Source: Symsagittifera roscoffensis (taxonomy: Eukaryota; Xenacoelomorpha; Acoela; Convolutidae). From it: DNA of 60,000 bases. This document shows positions 29,868-40,563 of this stretch, piece by piece. Position 1 is the first letter of the stretch. Each line of letters starts with the position of its first letter. The notes below the pieces were generated by a model. The model did not search any database. It had not been told where the DNA came from and was given only the letters and a program-made list of their open reading frames with translations. A program made the translations under genes and the position numbers. The stretch covers positions 52,384,233-52,444,232 of the forward strand of contig NC_087067.1 in assembly GCF_963678635.1 (NCBI RefSeq), given 5' to 3'.

Positions 29868-30200
29868 GTTTTTTATGACTAATTTATTAGTAATTGTTTC
29901 TTTTGCAAGGTCCATCATCTTGACATCTACAGTTATAGAACTGATTTGCTCTTGTTTAGGCGCTCCACGAAGTCACTTCATTTATACTCATTGTCTACAA
30001 TTCTTCGATCAATCCGCAATCTACCTCCCTTCGCAATAGGATCTATCCTCTAAGTTCTTTCTGTATGTATCCTTTTGAGTTTTTTTCTTCCAATTTCATT
30101 ATCGGTCTCAGTCTCAGATCTCAGTCTCATTCTTCCAAATTTATCATATCTCATTTTTATTATGAGGATTTAAGTTCATGCAGAAGGATCTCAGTCTCAT

Positions 30201-30204
<4 letters not shown>

Positions 30205-30240
<36 letters not shown>
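30205..30240. repeat. (CT)n microsatellite
   Basis: An uninterrupted ct run of about 36 bp, preceded by an imperfect ctc-rich lead-in. It lies in a pyrimidine-rich stretch (about 30100-30240) with repeated cagtctcattcttcc words. Confidence 0.95.
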
Positions 30241-30244
<4 letters not shown>

Positions 30245-32527
30245 GAAAACTGTAGTATATTAGTTAAGAATTGGATAAAGGCAAAAATTTATTTTTGCCC
30301 TAATTCAGAGCGCTCGTTCGCCAAGCTTCTTTCCTCAATCAATATTGTCATGATTCATAAATTATACTATATCGTTTATTTTTTTCTAATAATTCTGTAC
30401 CAACTGTGAAGAAACTTGATGCTGTGAATTCTTGTATTATTGTCCAGTGGAAATTTAGTTTCCTAGTAATGTTTTCCGTTTTAAGAAAATAGGTTGTCTT
30501 CTCCTCTCTCAAAAATTATCGAAGTGTATCCTCAATCCTCACTATTTTAAATCACTGCTCACCTCAATTTTCTGTGATTATGCTAGAATTTGCCAATACA
30601 AAATCAGTTTTTCCTGGTGTCCTAATTGATAGCTGCAATGGCGAGAGCCTCAAACCTACAGTTTGTTTATTTCGCACTGTCCTTTATGGTGGGTCTTAAT
30701 GGGCCTGAGCTCTTCGAAACGTTAAGACTCGATTACTATAAAAAAAATTGTCACAAGGCTTCGCCTGCTTTCTTAAGCACATTGTCAATTTTAGTCCATT
30801 TAACTCCACTTGAAATCACTGGAATCAGAGAATGAGATAACCTTGAATGATTGAACTGCAGGCGATGAGACGGATACCCTAACAGTCTCTCTCAATCCTG
30901 CAGGTCAATGCTTAGGTTCAGTATTGTTCTTAAATATTTCCAAAGAAAAGTCTGACCTCTTCACTGGCAATTTCAGATGGCAAGTTGGTCATACGAAGCA
31001 AACAAATCTTCTTTTTGACAATTCACAAGAATTTAAAGTTCACTACTTTGATAAAAATTACATCGACACAAAATTTTGCAATTTAGATTCCAATTACATA
31101 CCTTGAAGGAAGAGCTGTTTTTCAGCTATATTTCAAGCAAAGTTGGAGTGGCTTTGTTCAATTCAAAACAAAATGGTCCATTTTTGAAACAATCACCACA
31201 ACGGCTATGAGCTTTTGATGAAAGAGCTTGCACTTAGCTTCAAAATTAAATTTCACGTTTCATTATGTCAGTATCAGCTGTACGAATTTAATTCAACCAA
31301 TTGAATTTGGCTTACTTAGATGCTGAGAGTACCAAAAGTCTTTTTCTCCAAACCGTCGTCTGTGTCTGCCGGGCATCTTTAGTCCAGAAGTTTTTACAGT
31401 GGTTCCAACTGCAAAGCTTTTAAACTTAGCTTGAAGTCCATTCGGCCTGGCTTGAAATTAATTAGTTGCCCATGTAATTTAAACGCGAGATGTTGTGCAA
31501 TTTTGATGGTTATTTTTCTATTGAAATAAAAATTAACGAATCGCTCACTAAATTAATCAAATTTGCTATAGAATGCCGCGTTTCAACGTTTTGAACAGAA
31601 TACAAGATTTGACATCAAAATTGATTTATATGAAAAAATTGCTATTTTGCTTTCTCTGTCGGAAAACCTCGCACTCCCCCTTCCCAATGATTGCTATAAT
31701 TTTTAATGATAACTACTACACTTTTGTACATGATTTTCATGATTTTAAAAACAGAAAAGAAAAAAAATCATTTCAGAAAAAGTAATCCTGTTTCTCATTT
31801 GAAATTGACAATGTGCGGAAACACTGGTTTCTTCGGATTTTTCTCATTAGTGAATACAAAAAAAATTTCTACATAAATAGCCACAGTCATTCTTTCGTTT
31901 GATGACATGGAAAGTTTGGTTGAAGATGTGAAAGTTTTATCTTAAGCTCATTTTATTTGAAAAAAACTAAATTAATTGCAATTCATTTTTAGACAAATTC
32001 TTTAACAGAGAGGGACGGCCTTTTTAGTGTTCACCATAAAACCTTATGTAAATTTATGTCATTTTTAAAGTATCAGTGCAACCCCATAGAAACTTTTTAT
32101 GCACCCGTCGCTGATTTTCTATTATCGACTTTAAGAATTACATTTTGCATTAGACCATGCAATCGAATATAATCTGTTATAAACCAGGATTTTCAATTGC
32201 CTATCTGGTATAAACCAGCATCTTTGAATTCGTTCATAATCCATTAAAGTTCCATTATATTGGATTATATTGGATTACAATCTGTAAACAAATTGAGCTT
32301 TGAGTAACAATTGCAATTTTTTCTGCCTCCGCACGGCTTAATGGATATCCAAATATACTCACCTTTTTGTGTTCTCAGCCAAACAATACCCCTCTGAAGT
32401 AAACTGAGTTATGTTCTTCTTGTTCTTACTCTTATATCTCCTAGTCTGAATAGATTTAGAGTATACTGGTTTATACGGGTCGGTCTTTCTGGAGAAGGCA
32501 ATTATATTTTAAGTTTTGTTCAAATTT
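30241..32527. other. No gene seen
   Basis: 2.3 kb of AT-rich DNA. Short frames at 30626-30835, 30924-31106 and 31573-31785 lack splice signals and coding texture. A patch at 32170-32285 repeats tataaaccag and ttggatta words. Confidence 0.4.
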
Positions 32528-32636
32528 CTCTATGAGTATAGCCAATAGGTCATAACTCATCTGATGCGACCAAAAGTCTCGAACAAGACCTTAACCAACT
32601 AAGATTAGAAACATTACCCGAAACATTATTTTAAAA

Positions 32637-32867
32637 ATGGATAAATATAATATTACAAAAATGTTATATGACAACAATTTAGTAGACATGTCTCTACGAC
32701 TCAATAGATTACCGCCAATTTTCCGAACAATACGAGAAATACCTGCTATTGCAAGAAGACATCGGACAAGGCACGATATACGATTAGGAAGAAACCTACC
32801 AATCGATTTCATGATAGTACGACAAAAACCAGAACAAATTTTTGTTTTAGAATACTTCCAGCAGTGA
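32637..32867 (+). CDS. Small basic ORF, 76 codons
   Basis: ATG start after ttttaaaa. The translation has good texture, Arg/Ile-rich (SLRLNRLPPIFRTIREIPAI, then RRHRTRHDIRLGRNLP). It ends at a TGA at 32865-32867. The base composition of the coding strand differs from the flanks. No homologue recognised. Confidence 0.35.
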   Translation: MDKYNITKMLYDNNLVDMSLRLNRLPPIFRTIREIPAIARRHRTRHDIRLGRNLPIDFMIVRQKPEQIFVLEYFQQ

Positions 32868-33373
32868 ATTTAATTTCCATTTACTGACATAAAATTTTGA
32901 AGAAAATCTTCAGCAACCTTCATGGCGCTAAAATTAATAATTATACAATAACGACTGATAAAAATAACACTAGTCGTTCTCCTCCAAAATCTGCAGTAAT
33001 TCAAAAATCTTGAATAAAAAATTTTATTGATTATAAACATATAAAATTAGTTTGTATAAAACAAAATTGTTAGTATTACTAATATATATAAATCATCTCT
33101 TCATCTTCTAAAACATAACAGCAAACTTCAAAAAACTAACATCATCAAAACTAAAACCTTAACCCTTTCTTGACTTAATTCTTTATCTGAAAAATTATCA
33201 AGGCCTATCCTTGTTTTCACTTAAATTATTTTAATTAAAAAAAACAGATCATCAAGGCTTCCCTTGGATTTTTAGAGTAAATTAAATAAAATCATCAAAT
33301 TGACGATCAAATACATTTTTCTGACTCAAAACAGAAACCACGTCACCAGCATCAATGAAAGGAAAACACAAAA

Positions 33374-33544
33374 ATGATTCGAATTAACGAAAACCTCGAA
33401 GAAAACCCCATACTACCATTTTTGATACATCCACAAGCTGATGCCCGAGGACAAATACAATTTTGCCAGAATTTAATCGTAAATTTATTTGAAAAAGGAG
33501 ATAGCCCATTTACACAAGAATTTCCCGAAGTAAAAATAAGATAG
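33374..33544 (+). CDS. Small ORF, 56 codons
   Basis: ATG in an aaaaatg context, TAG at 33542-33544. It encodes a coherent hydrophilic peptide (MIRINENLEENPILPFLIHP, then ADARGQIQFCQNLIVNLFEK). It lies in the same direct-repeat-bounded segment as the ORF at 32637. No family recognised. Confidence 0.35.
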   Translation: MIRINENLEENPILPFLIHPQADARGQIQFCQNLIVNLFEKGDSPFTQEFPEVKIR

Positions 33545-33611
33545 CGTGACGATCAGACGGTGGACCTTATCTGAAATTACTCTATGAGTATAGCCAATAG
33601 GACATAACTCA

Positions 33612-34177
33612 AAACTGCCATCCCCCAAATTATGCCGGAGTTTTAAGAATCATCTAGAAATTTCCTCGACGTTGAAAAACGGGCCAAGAGAGCAACTTTT
33701 TCTTATTTTTACTTTTTCAAATTGCCCCTCTTTGCCAAACATGAGCCCCCTTTCCTGCGCTCACACATAGTAAGTGGAGTAAAGCTGGCAAAGGGGCGAG
33801 AAAATATTTCTCGACATAAGAAAAGCGAAAAATGAAAGTTTTACTCATGCTCTAGATCATTTTGATGAAATCATTTCAATTTTCAGGTCAAATTCCTAAA
33901 TTTTACTTGCAAGAGATGAACTTAAATTGTTAAAATTGATTGAAAAGCCGCAAAAACTCAGAATTCAAAATATATGGATAAAAATTATGAAGAAAAAAAA
34001 AGAAAAGAAGAAAACAGTTTTTTAATCAAATAATTTTTTTTTCATAGAACGGTAAGGGCTGATAATTTTTAGATACGCATCCTATAAGAGGACAAATTAG
34101 ATTTTGAAAAGCTGTCAGTAAACACAAAAGATGTGAAATGTCCACAGAAGTCAGGAGTTTTGAAGCCGTTTGTGTAT
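33612..34177. other. Downstream flank of the SecA-like gene
   Basis: No open frame. This AT-rich stretch probably includes the 3' UTR of the minus-strand gene; I do not see an unambiguous AATAAA on that strand close to the stop. Confidence 0.4.
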
Positions 34178-37100
34178 TTAAAATGAAAACTGCTGAAAAA
34201 ATTTTTGAAGATCTTGAATATTACTGGTCGGCCTGTTAAATTTCATGAGACTGCTGAGAGTTTCTTCCATGCGAGTTACAAGTTCTGTGGCAATTTTTTT
34301 CGTAAATTTGTTCTCGGCTAGTTTTTTTATCGATTTCTTGCTCGCTTTGTCAACTTTCAGAGTAGTTGGCGTTATGCATCCATAGCTAATCATGTCGTCG
34401 TATAGCTCTAGCCATGGCTTAACAGGGAGTTGTATTTCGGGCACTGTCTCAAGAGCTTGTAGACAAGTCTTATACCGAAGGTCCTTCTCGACATAACTCT
34501 CAAACTCGCTCTGGAATTCTGGGTAACACTTCAATTCATAATCAACAAGCTTGTCAAAATCTACAAACTGGGGAGATGAGGAATCTTCATGGTCAATTAT
34601 TTTGGCTTCGATCAACTCTTTCATAATCCGGCCAGCATCAACCTTGTCATCTAGATGCATAAAAGTTTCTCTGCTTACTCGGCCGAACTTGGTGAAGTTG
34701 ACTTCTTGAGTTGAGATGACAGCAGAACAATTTCGATGGAAAATATTTCCTTCGATCAACTTTTTATAATTTTTTAATGGTCCCAACATTTCCGCGAACT
34801 CAGGCCTAGTAATGGGCACTAGTTTGCCATTTTTAATCTGATCAAGTTGCTCATGATATAACCAAATTTTCCCTTCACGTTCATCTTCTAAATCTTGTTG
34901 TGATTCCCTTTCGAATGCCTTTTGAATCTTGTCCAGCAGCTCAGGGTAGTCTTCGTTCAAAGTGGCCTTTGCAACGTCTTTGTTTAATAACACGAATCTT
35001 TTGTTATCTCGGAACAAATGACATCTCAACATTTCGGCCCAAAAATGTTCCCGACTTGGCAGAAGTTCCCTCAACATATTCATGTCAAAAACTTTGCCTT
35101 GATTAATCTGAAGAAACTCCTCTATTTCTTGCACATGGATCTCGTACTTGTCCCTCAACTCTGACCAATCCTCTGACGTGACTCTACTCTCCTCAATTAA
35201 TTTCTTTTCCCGCAGTTCATCCAAAAACAATTTAGCCTCCACTGGGTCAATGTCCTTGGAAGTGATTATATCTATCGTTAGCTCCGAGCCAATTATTTTC
35301 ACAATCGAATCCTCTAGCACTGCCAATATTGAAATAATGCCCCTTTTCTGAGCCTCGTAGTTATTTACAAGCACAAAGTTAGGACTTACGTGCGAATAAC
35401 TTTTTTCAATTTCTGCTACAATTAATGTTAGATCTTGGAAACTTTCTTGTTTTTTCCGAAAGCCTCTCAACGCAGCTCGAAGGTGCTTGAAGCATTCAGG
35501 GGAATCTTTTTCTGTTTTTGGATGCTCTTGATTGATAATCAAATGGGCTGAGTAATAGTGAGCTATCATTTTATAGTCAGAATTATCCTGAAGCGCTTGT
35601 TCAAGTCCTTTCAAAAAAGCATTTGGTTTTGTCAAATTTGATAGAGTGATTTTATGTGCGGGCCTGTCAATCAAACTGTCGACATTTTCTGACAGACTAG
35701 CATTTTCTGATGCTAACACGTCGGTCATGTTTTTCACAAACTCATCAATCGGTGCACTCTTTAGATCACCTTGCATGGTGGCATTGTCGAGCCAAAGTGC
35801 CCAGTTGTCCAGGCAGTTAGTGAGAACAAGTTCTTTGATTTTGTTTGATCGGTTGTTAGACTCATTTGAAAAACAATTCCATAAAGTGTCGTTTTGAGCC
35901 GAGAGATACTGGTCCAGTTTTTTGTAAACCGCACTAAATTTGTCCAACAGTCGTTCTTCAGGCTCAGTGCAGTTAACGTAAGAGTGGCGCAACTCGTTAA
36001 CTTTTCGCTCTTCATTTGCATTTCGCGTTGTTTTGAGACGAACGAAGTCTGCAAAAGAGCCCTCGCCAACACCGCTGTTCTCAGTTTCGATGCAACAAAT
36101 GATCTGCCCACTCCCATTTTGTCCTTTCCTAGCCGCTCTTCCGAAAGCTTGTTCTTCTATTCTGACATTTGGAGGTAGGTACGCTAAAATTACATGCAGG
36201 CCTCCTTTTCCATTCAAACTCTCGCCAATTTTAATGTCAGTTCCTCGACCAGCCAAGTTTGTGGAGAGAATAACACATGGCTCGTTCAACTCGTGATCAC
36301 CTCCAATTACTGGCTCATAACTGCGCGTATACACATGAACAGAACGTGCCATTTCACAAACAGCCAGTGACTTGGGTGACTTCTGAACTTGTTCTAAGTC
36401 GTTTGCTTCGGCAGCCGTCGGTGACATTCGCGACTGTTCTGGTTTCTTCAACACTTCCTCAATTTGCTTTACCTGTTCGATGTTCTCGCATATCACTAGC
36501 ATAACTTGGGTCTGTGAAACTATTCGACACACTGAAGCTATTTTCTTCAGCCACCCATCCTGCTCTTTAAAGATATTCGGATTCAATTCCATAAATCGGG
36601 GTTCTTTGAACGTTGGAATCACACAAAATTCCACCCCGTACAAATTTTTGAGGAAGTTCCTTTCGCACTGAGAACCCAAAGTCCCTGAAAGACCCATTAG
36701 GTTTGACTGGTATCGCTTGAAAAATGTAACGTTTGATATGAAAACGGCTTTGAGAGACTCGGGGGATAGTCGACACGAGTGCTTCAGCTGTAAGAACTGA
36801 TGTAAGCCATTGCTCCATTGTGAGGAGTACTGCTCCGCCCCCGTGTAATTGTCCATGATAACCACATTCGAATCGGTCCGTTGCGCGTTGTTTGAGCGAT
36901 CAATATCAATTATGTAATCTTCGTTGATATTCATCAGCCGAGCCTGAATTGCGCTGGCAGCCCAATCTTTTAGACGCTGTTCAACAAAAGACTCCAAACA
37001 GTTTGGGATGTTTACAAAAATTTCTCGCCTCACACTGTCCTTCAGGAGGGACATTAGTTTGCCCTTCTCGGATATTGCCAAGGCGAGTTTGAACTCGTTT

Positions 37101-39133
37101 GTCTTTTTAATGTTAGTCTTATCGATTCGACCATTACCATTTATAACTTTTAGTCGCAACAACTCCTTCCAAATTTTGTCACACCTTGCTTCATTGCAGC
37201 TCAATCGTTTGCACAGCTCTTCTTTTATTAGGAGAGGGTACATAGCCTGTCGGGTAGCTTGCATAATATCCATGATAACTTTGTCATATCCGGCAATGTC
37301 TTTGCTAGACCCGGCCATGCTTTCGCCAGATCCGCCAGTAATTTTGTCATATTCAGCCGCGGCTTCTTCATAGTCGGCGACAGCTTTGTTATATTCGGCA
37401 ATTTCTTTGTCAGATCCGTCTATTCTTTTTTCATATTCAGCGATGTCTTCGTCAAGTTTCGAATGGGCTATTCTCCACATGAACACATAAAGAGGTTCCA
37501 GAGCATCCATGCCGGCAATTTGATGCGATAGATACAAAACGCTGCTTCCTTTGTCAATCAGCATACTATCAACTTCATCCACAATCACATATCCTATTTC
37601 CCGACTCGCGATTCCATTGCCGTCGTTGTAAAAAGTGTCGAGTAGCAAATCTCGCTGAAAACAGCCAATGTCTCCATAAATCACGTGCGAGTTTGTGTAC
37701 ACTTCTTTTCGTTTGTGTATTGCATCAACATTATTGTGAGCCACTACTATGTTGAACAGTCCATAGAGTTTCTCGTTTTCTTTTGCGTCGCGTTCAGCCA
37801 GAACAGGTGAGCTGGTAATGATATCAACCATTTGCCTTTCAACTAGAGACTTGTAAATTGCCAGAGTGACAATGATCAACGATTTTCCTTCTCCGGTCGA
37901 AATCTGCTCCAGAACTCCGATTTTGTTCGCTTGTAAAAAAATCACAATAGACAAGATTTGAGTGCTTCGTAAATTAATTTTGAAACAAAGTTTTATAGCG
38001 CAGTCAATAACGCATATAATCTCTGCCATGGTTGGAGCCTCGCCGATCGATCGGAAGCAAGAACTCCATTGGCTGATGTCTTCTTCTGTGAATGTGCAAA
38101 TCCTTTTCTCGCTCAATTGTGCAAATACGCTTTCGAATTGTCTTGTCTTTTGAACTTCAGCTTCCATTTCTTCGCAGCGAGGTGTGAGCATGTCTTGGAT
38201 CGTGTCACTGTTCGAGGAGTTTTGTTTCATTAAGTAAATTAGCTGCTGGATGTCACGTGGTTTGTCGCACTTGGTCTTTCCAGACATTTTGATGTTCCAC
38301 AGCTCACTTTCATTTTCTGCCAAAGTCATCAGCGTGCTTTCGTCCAAAACCCAATTGTTTCTATATAATTTGCGGAGCGTTTCGTTCAGTTGATCTTTAT
38401 TAATAATTTCCGTTTTCTGCGAAAAAACGGTGAGCAGCCTAGAGCAAATATCGTCGCCAAATTTCTGCCTAACTTCAGCCGTGTAGTACGATAGTTCTTC
38501 AATATCGTTTTGATTTAATGCGGGTTCAACGTTCAAAAGTGATATTTGCAGCACTGTGTCGAACCACATCAAGCGCAAGGGCCAATCACGAAGCCCAAAG
38601 TCAAGTAGTTGTCCCTCGATGTCTTGATCGATGTGCAGTTTACGAGAGTTTGTGAAAATGGCTTTGATGTCATCTAAATCACAGATGTCGCTGTTTGAAG
38701 TTGACTTCATCTTGTACAGTTTAAGGCTCAACAGTCGCAACATTGCAGCGTCATCGACTTCTGAAAGATAACTCTGAATGTGGATTCTCTGGGCTACGCT
38801 TAACTGGATAACATGTCGCAATTGAAGTGTGACAAACACCGAAGTCCAGTGTTGCTGTGGGTAACAACCAAACATTATTATGTAATCACTCTGGCCGAAT
38901 ACTTCGTCATCAGTCATCGCTTGGGATAGCATCCATTTCAGCACGATTATATCTATTAAAGTTTTTTCCACTGATAGTTTCCAGATTAGGACCCTAACAA
39001 TATCATCCAAGCCCGGACGGTGCGAGTACATAAACAGGCCAAGTAGTTCTACGATTAGCGGGTCCTTAATTGATTGCAACTTCTCGACGAACAAATATTC
39101 TCGTTCATCTTCGTAGTCATTTTCTTTTTTCAC
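34178..39133 (-). CDS. SecA-type DEAD/preprotein-translocase ATPase-like protein
   Basis: An uninterrupted frame of 1651 codons. Walker A STGEGKSLI at residues 412-420; DEVDSML (Walker B) at 519-525; a preprotein-cross-linking-domain signature with DNYTGAEQ and WSNGLHQFLQLKH at about 761-785; LSGTLG (bacterial GMTGTA equivalent) at 815-820; NLAGRGTDIKIG at 959-970; GGLHVI at 977-982; EEQAFGRAARKGQ (arginine-finger motif) at 993-1005. Thus NBD1, PPXD core and NBD2 are all present. Residues 1-400 and 1030-1651 are outside canonical SecA and helical. Residues 560-620 hold an insertion of imperfect EIAEYNK-like repeats. SecA is normally bacterial or plastid; nuclear animal versions have unknown function. 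The first codon here is GTG, preceded by an in-frame stop and an AG at about 39136, so the real N-terminus is probably on an upstream exon; the first ATG is residue 35. Confidence 0.85.
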   Translation of the reverse strand: MKKENDYEDEREYLFVEKLQSIKDPLIVELLGLFMYSHRPGLDDIVRVLIWKLSVEKTLIDIIVLKWMLSQAMTDDEVFGQSDYIIMFGCYPQQHWTSVFVTLQLRHVIQLSVAQRIHIQSYLSEVDDAAMLRLLSLKLYKMKSTSNSDICDLDDIKAIFTNSRKLHIDQDIEGQLLDFGLRDWPLRLMWFDTVLQISLLNVEPALNQNDIEELSYYTAEVRQKFGDDICSRLLTVFSQKTEIINKDQLNETLRKLYRNNWVLDESTLMTLAENESELWNIKMSGKTKCDKPRDIQQLIYLMKQNSSNSDTIQDMLTPRCEEMEAEVQKTRQFESVFAQLSEKRICTFTEEDISQWSSCFRSIGEAPTMAEIICVIDCAIKLCFKINLRSTQILSIVIFLQANKIGVLEQISTGEGKSLIIVTLAIYKSLVERQMVDIITSSPVLAERDAKENEKLYGLFNIVVAHNNVDAIHKRKEVYTNSHVIYGDIGCFQRDLLLDTFYNDGNGIASREIGYVIVDEVDSMLIDKGSSVLYLSHQIAGMDALEPLYVFMWRIAHSKLDEDIAEYEKRIDGSDKEIAEYNKAVADYEEAAAEYDKITGGSGESMAGSSKDIAGYDKVIMDIMQATRQAMYPLLIKEELCKRLSCNEARCDKIWKELLRLKVINGNGRIDKTNIKKTNEFKLALAISEKGKLMSLLKDSVRREIFVNIPNCLESFVEQRLKDWAASAIQARLMNINEDYIIDIDRSNNAQRTDSNVVIMDNYTGAEQYSSQWSNGLHQFLQLKHSCRLSPESLKAVFISNVTFFKRYQSNLMGLSGTLGSQCERNFLKNLYGVEFCVIPTFKEPRFMELNPNIFKEQDGWLKKIASVCRIVSQTQVMLVICENIEQVKQIEEVLKKPEQSRMSPTAAEANDLEQVQKSPKSLAVCEMARSVHVYTRSYEPVIGGDHELNEPCVILSTNLAGRGTDIKIGESLNGKGGLHVILAYLPPNVRIEEQAFGRAARKGQNGSGQIICCIETENSGVGEGSFADFVRLKTTRNANEERKVNELRHSYVNCTEPEERLLDKFSAVYKKLDQYLSAQNDTLWNCFSNESNNRSNKIKELVLTNCLDNWALWLDNATMQGDLKSAPIDEFVKNMTDVLASENASLSENVDSLIDRPAHKITLSNLTKPNAFLKGLEQALQDNSDYKMIAHYYSAHLIINQEHPKTEKDSPECFKHLRAALRGFRKKQESFQDLTLIVAEIEKSYSHVSPNFVLVNNYEAQKRGIISILAVLEDSIVKIIGSELTIDIITSKDIDPVEAKLFLDELREKKLIEESRVTSEDWSELRDKYEIHVQEIEEFLQINQGKVFDMNMLRELLPSREHFWAEMLRCHLFRDNKRFVLLNKDVAKATLNEDYPELLDKIQKAFERESQQDLEDEREGKIWLYHEQLDQIKNGKLVPITRPEFAEMLGPLKNYKKLIEGNIFHRNCSAVISTQEVNFTKFGRVSRETFMHLDDKVDAGRIMKELIEAKIIDHEDSSSPQFVDFDKLVDYELKCYPEFQSEFESYVEKDLRYKTCLQALETVPEIQLPVKPWLELYDDMISYGCITPTTLKVDKASKKSIKKLAENKFTKKIATELVTRMEETLSSLMKFNRPTSNIQDLQKFFQQFSF

Positions 39134-39866
39134 TTCTATTTAGAGCGCCGACTTTCACTCAAGTTAAGTAAAAACAGTATTCATACTTGTAGATTCGACT
39201 AGAGAATCAAATTTTCATCACGAAACAGTCTCATTTTTCACTGTACATGTTTAATGCTATGAAGAGATGCCATTTTGTCTTTTTTGCACCAAGGATCATA
39301 AATTAAAAAAACCTAAGTTGATGTACCAAATAATCACCTGCAGATTTAGGGGGCACGTTCCCCTCTTCAGAGATTTGGTCCCCTTACGTACTATTATGAG
39401 ATCTCAATTTTTGGCAGACAGAACCTAAATTTTTCCTGAAGGCCAATATATACTAATTTTGATTGAAAAGCTCACGCCAAAACAACGCGATTTTTTGTAA
39501 AAACGTTCCCAAAAGTACCCAAAACGCATTTTTCAGCCGAATTTTTTTATTAAAGTTGGTCAAAATAAGGTTTTTATAGTGATTTGTGAGAGTTCGGAAA
39601 ATCAGTTTGGTCGACCTAAAAAAAGGTGTTGATAAAATTTTTGGAAGTTTTTTGAAAATCCGCCCCCTCGAGAAAATCCTAGATCCCCCTGAGACTAACC
39701 AAGCATTTCTTAACAACTTTTTGAAAATAATACCCTCTCCATCTAGGGAAAAAAGTTGCAATATTTTTCATATAATTTCGATAAAGATCACAGTTTTTTG
39801 ATGTACTACGAGTTTTCTAAAATATATTATACATAACTTTGGATCGTTATAGAACTTTTGCAAGAT
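39134..39866. other. Upstream flank of the SecA-like gene
   Basis: Contains the presumed intron upstream of the SecA-like exon on the minus strand. No clear exon or promoter is visible. Opposing open frames at 39453-39801 lack coding texture. Confidence 0.35.
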
Positions 39867-40052
39867 CTAATCGAACATTTAATGGATCTAACTGGTTTGG
39901 CCGTCAAAGATATTTGCAACTCTGAGCTCTGTCTTTAAGTTGGCCCTCAAACGGTTTTCGAAAACCGTTTGAGGGCCAACTTAAAGACAGAGCTCAGAGT
40001 TGCAAATATCTTTGACGGCCAAACCAGTTAGATCCATTAAATGTTCGATTAG
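39867..40052. repeat. 186-bp perfect palindrome
   Basis: Two 93-bp arms are exact reverse complements with no spacer; the centre is gaaaacc/ggttttc at 39959/39960. Each arm is a copy of a sequence found once, in direct orientation, in every unit of the following tandem array (starting about 40504, 42591 and 44682). A spacerless perfect palindrome is unstable in vivo and in cloning, so this could be a natural foldback junction or an assembly artefact. Confidence 0.9.
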
Positions 40053-40314
40053 GACAGAGTTTGGTTCTTGATCAATTTACCTTCAGCTATGATTCACATT
40101 CCTTAACCTGTGATTTAAAACTTTTGTTTCTGAAAAATTATTCTGTATATGATTTACTTCTTGATGCGCAAATAAAGTTGTTCTGCTTAATTTCCCGTTT
40201 TTTGACAATTTTTTTTTAAAACGCATTCTAAAAATATGAGGTGATAATCTTGTACCAGTGATTTTGACTTTTTGATATAAATTCACAGAACTTTCCATAA
40301 AATATAAGAAATTA

Positions 40315-40563
40315 ATGCTAAATTACTATTGGGAACCAATCGGAGTAGCTGGATTAGCTTTTTTTGCGGGTTTGAACTTCGCCAATCGATATTTCACATC
40401 CGATGAGCAAAAAATTCCAGGACATGTTTTTCTTACAAATTGCAGATACGACTTTTTACAATTGTTTCATTATAACAGCAAAAAGCCAACGTGGCAATGT
40501 CGGAGTCGAAAACCGTTTGAGGGCCAACTTAAAGACAGAGCTCAGAGTTGCAAATATCTTTGA
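40315..40563 (+). CDS. 82-codon ORF of tandem unit 1
   Basis: ATG start, TGA end. It begins with a hydrophobic segment (PIGVAGLAFFAGLNFANRY) that could be a single membrane helix, followed by a polar C-terminus rich in Cys, Lys and Arg. Its last third is encoded by the palindrome-arm sequence. The same ORF is at 42401-42649 and 44492-44740 with one residue different (Thr/Arg at position 28). Conservation is no greater than for the rest of the unit, so coding is not proven. Confidence 0.25.
   Translation: MLNYYWEPIGVAGLAFFAGLNFANRYFTSDEQKIPGHVFLTNCRYDFLQLFHYNSKKPTWQCRSRKPFEGQLKDRAQSCKYL

Larger units (their letters stand above)
32528..33611. mobile_element. 1.05-kb segment bounded by 32-bp direct repeats
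   Basis: The 32-bp word beginning ctctatgagtatagccaata occurs at 32528-32559 and 33580-33611 with one mismatch. The segment between has a distinct A-rich, T-poor coding strand and two small open frames (32637 and 33374). It could be a small mobile insertion, a collapsed retroelement between terminal direct repeats, or an excision relic. No transposase or reverse transcriptase is visible. Confidence 0.4.

Noticed and set aside
36033-36504. Plus-strand frames antisense to the SecA-like gene
   Set aside because: They are shadows of the minus-strand coding sequence, which carries conserved motifs.
34178-39133. Bacterial contamination as origin of the SecA-like gene
   Set aside because: No bacterial neighbours or ribosome-binding site, a probable splice acceptor at the 5' end, extensions atypical of bacterial SecA, and flanks with animal-type repeats.
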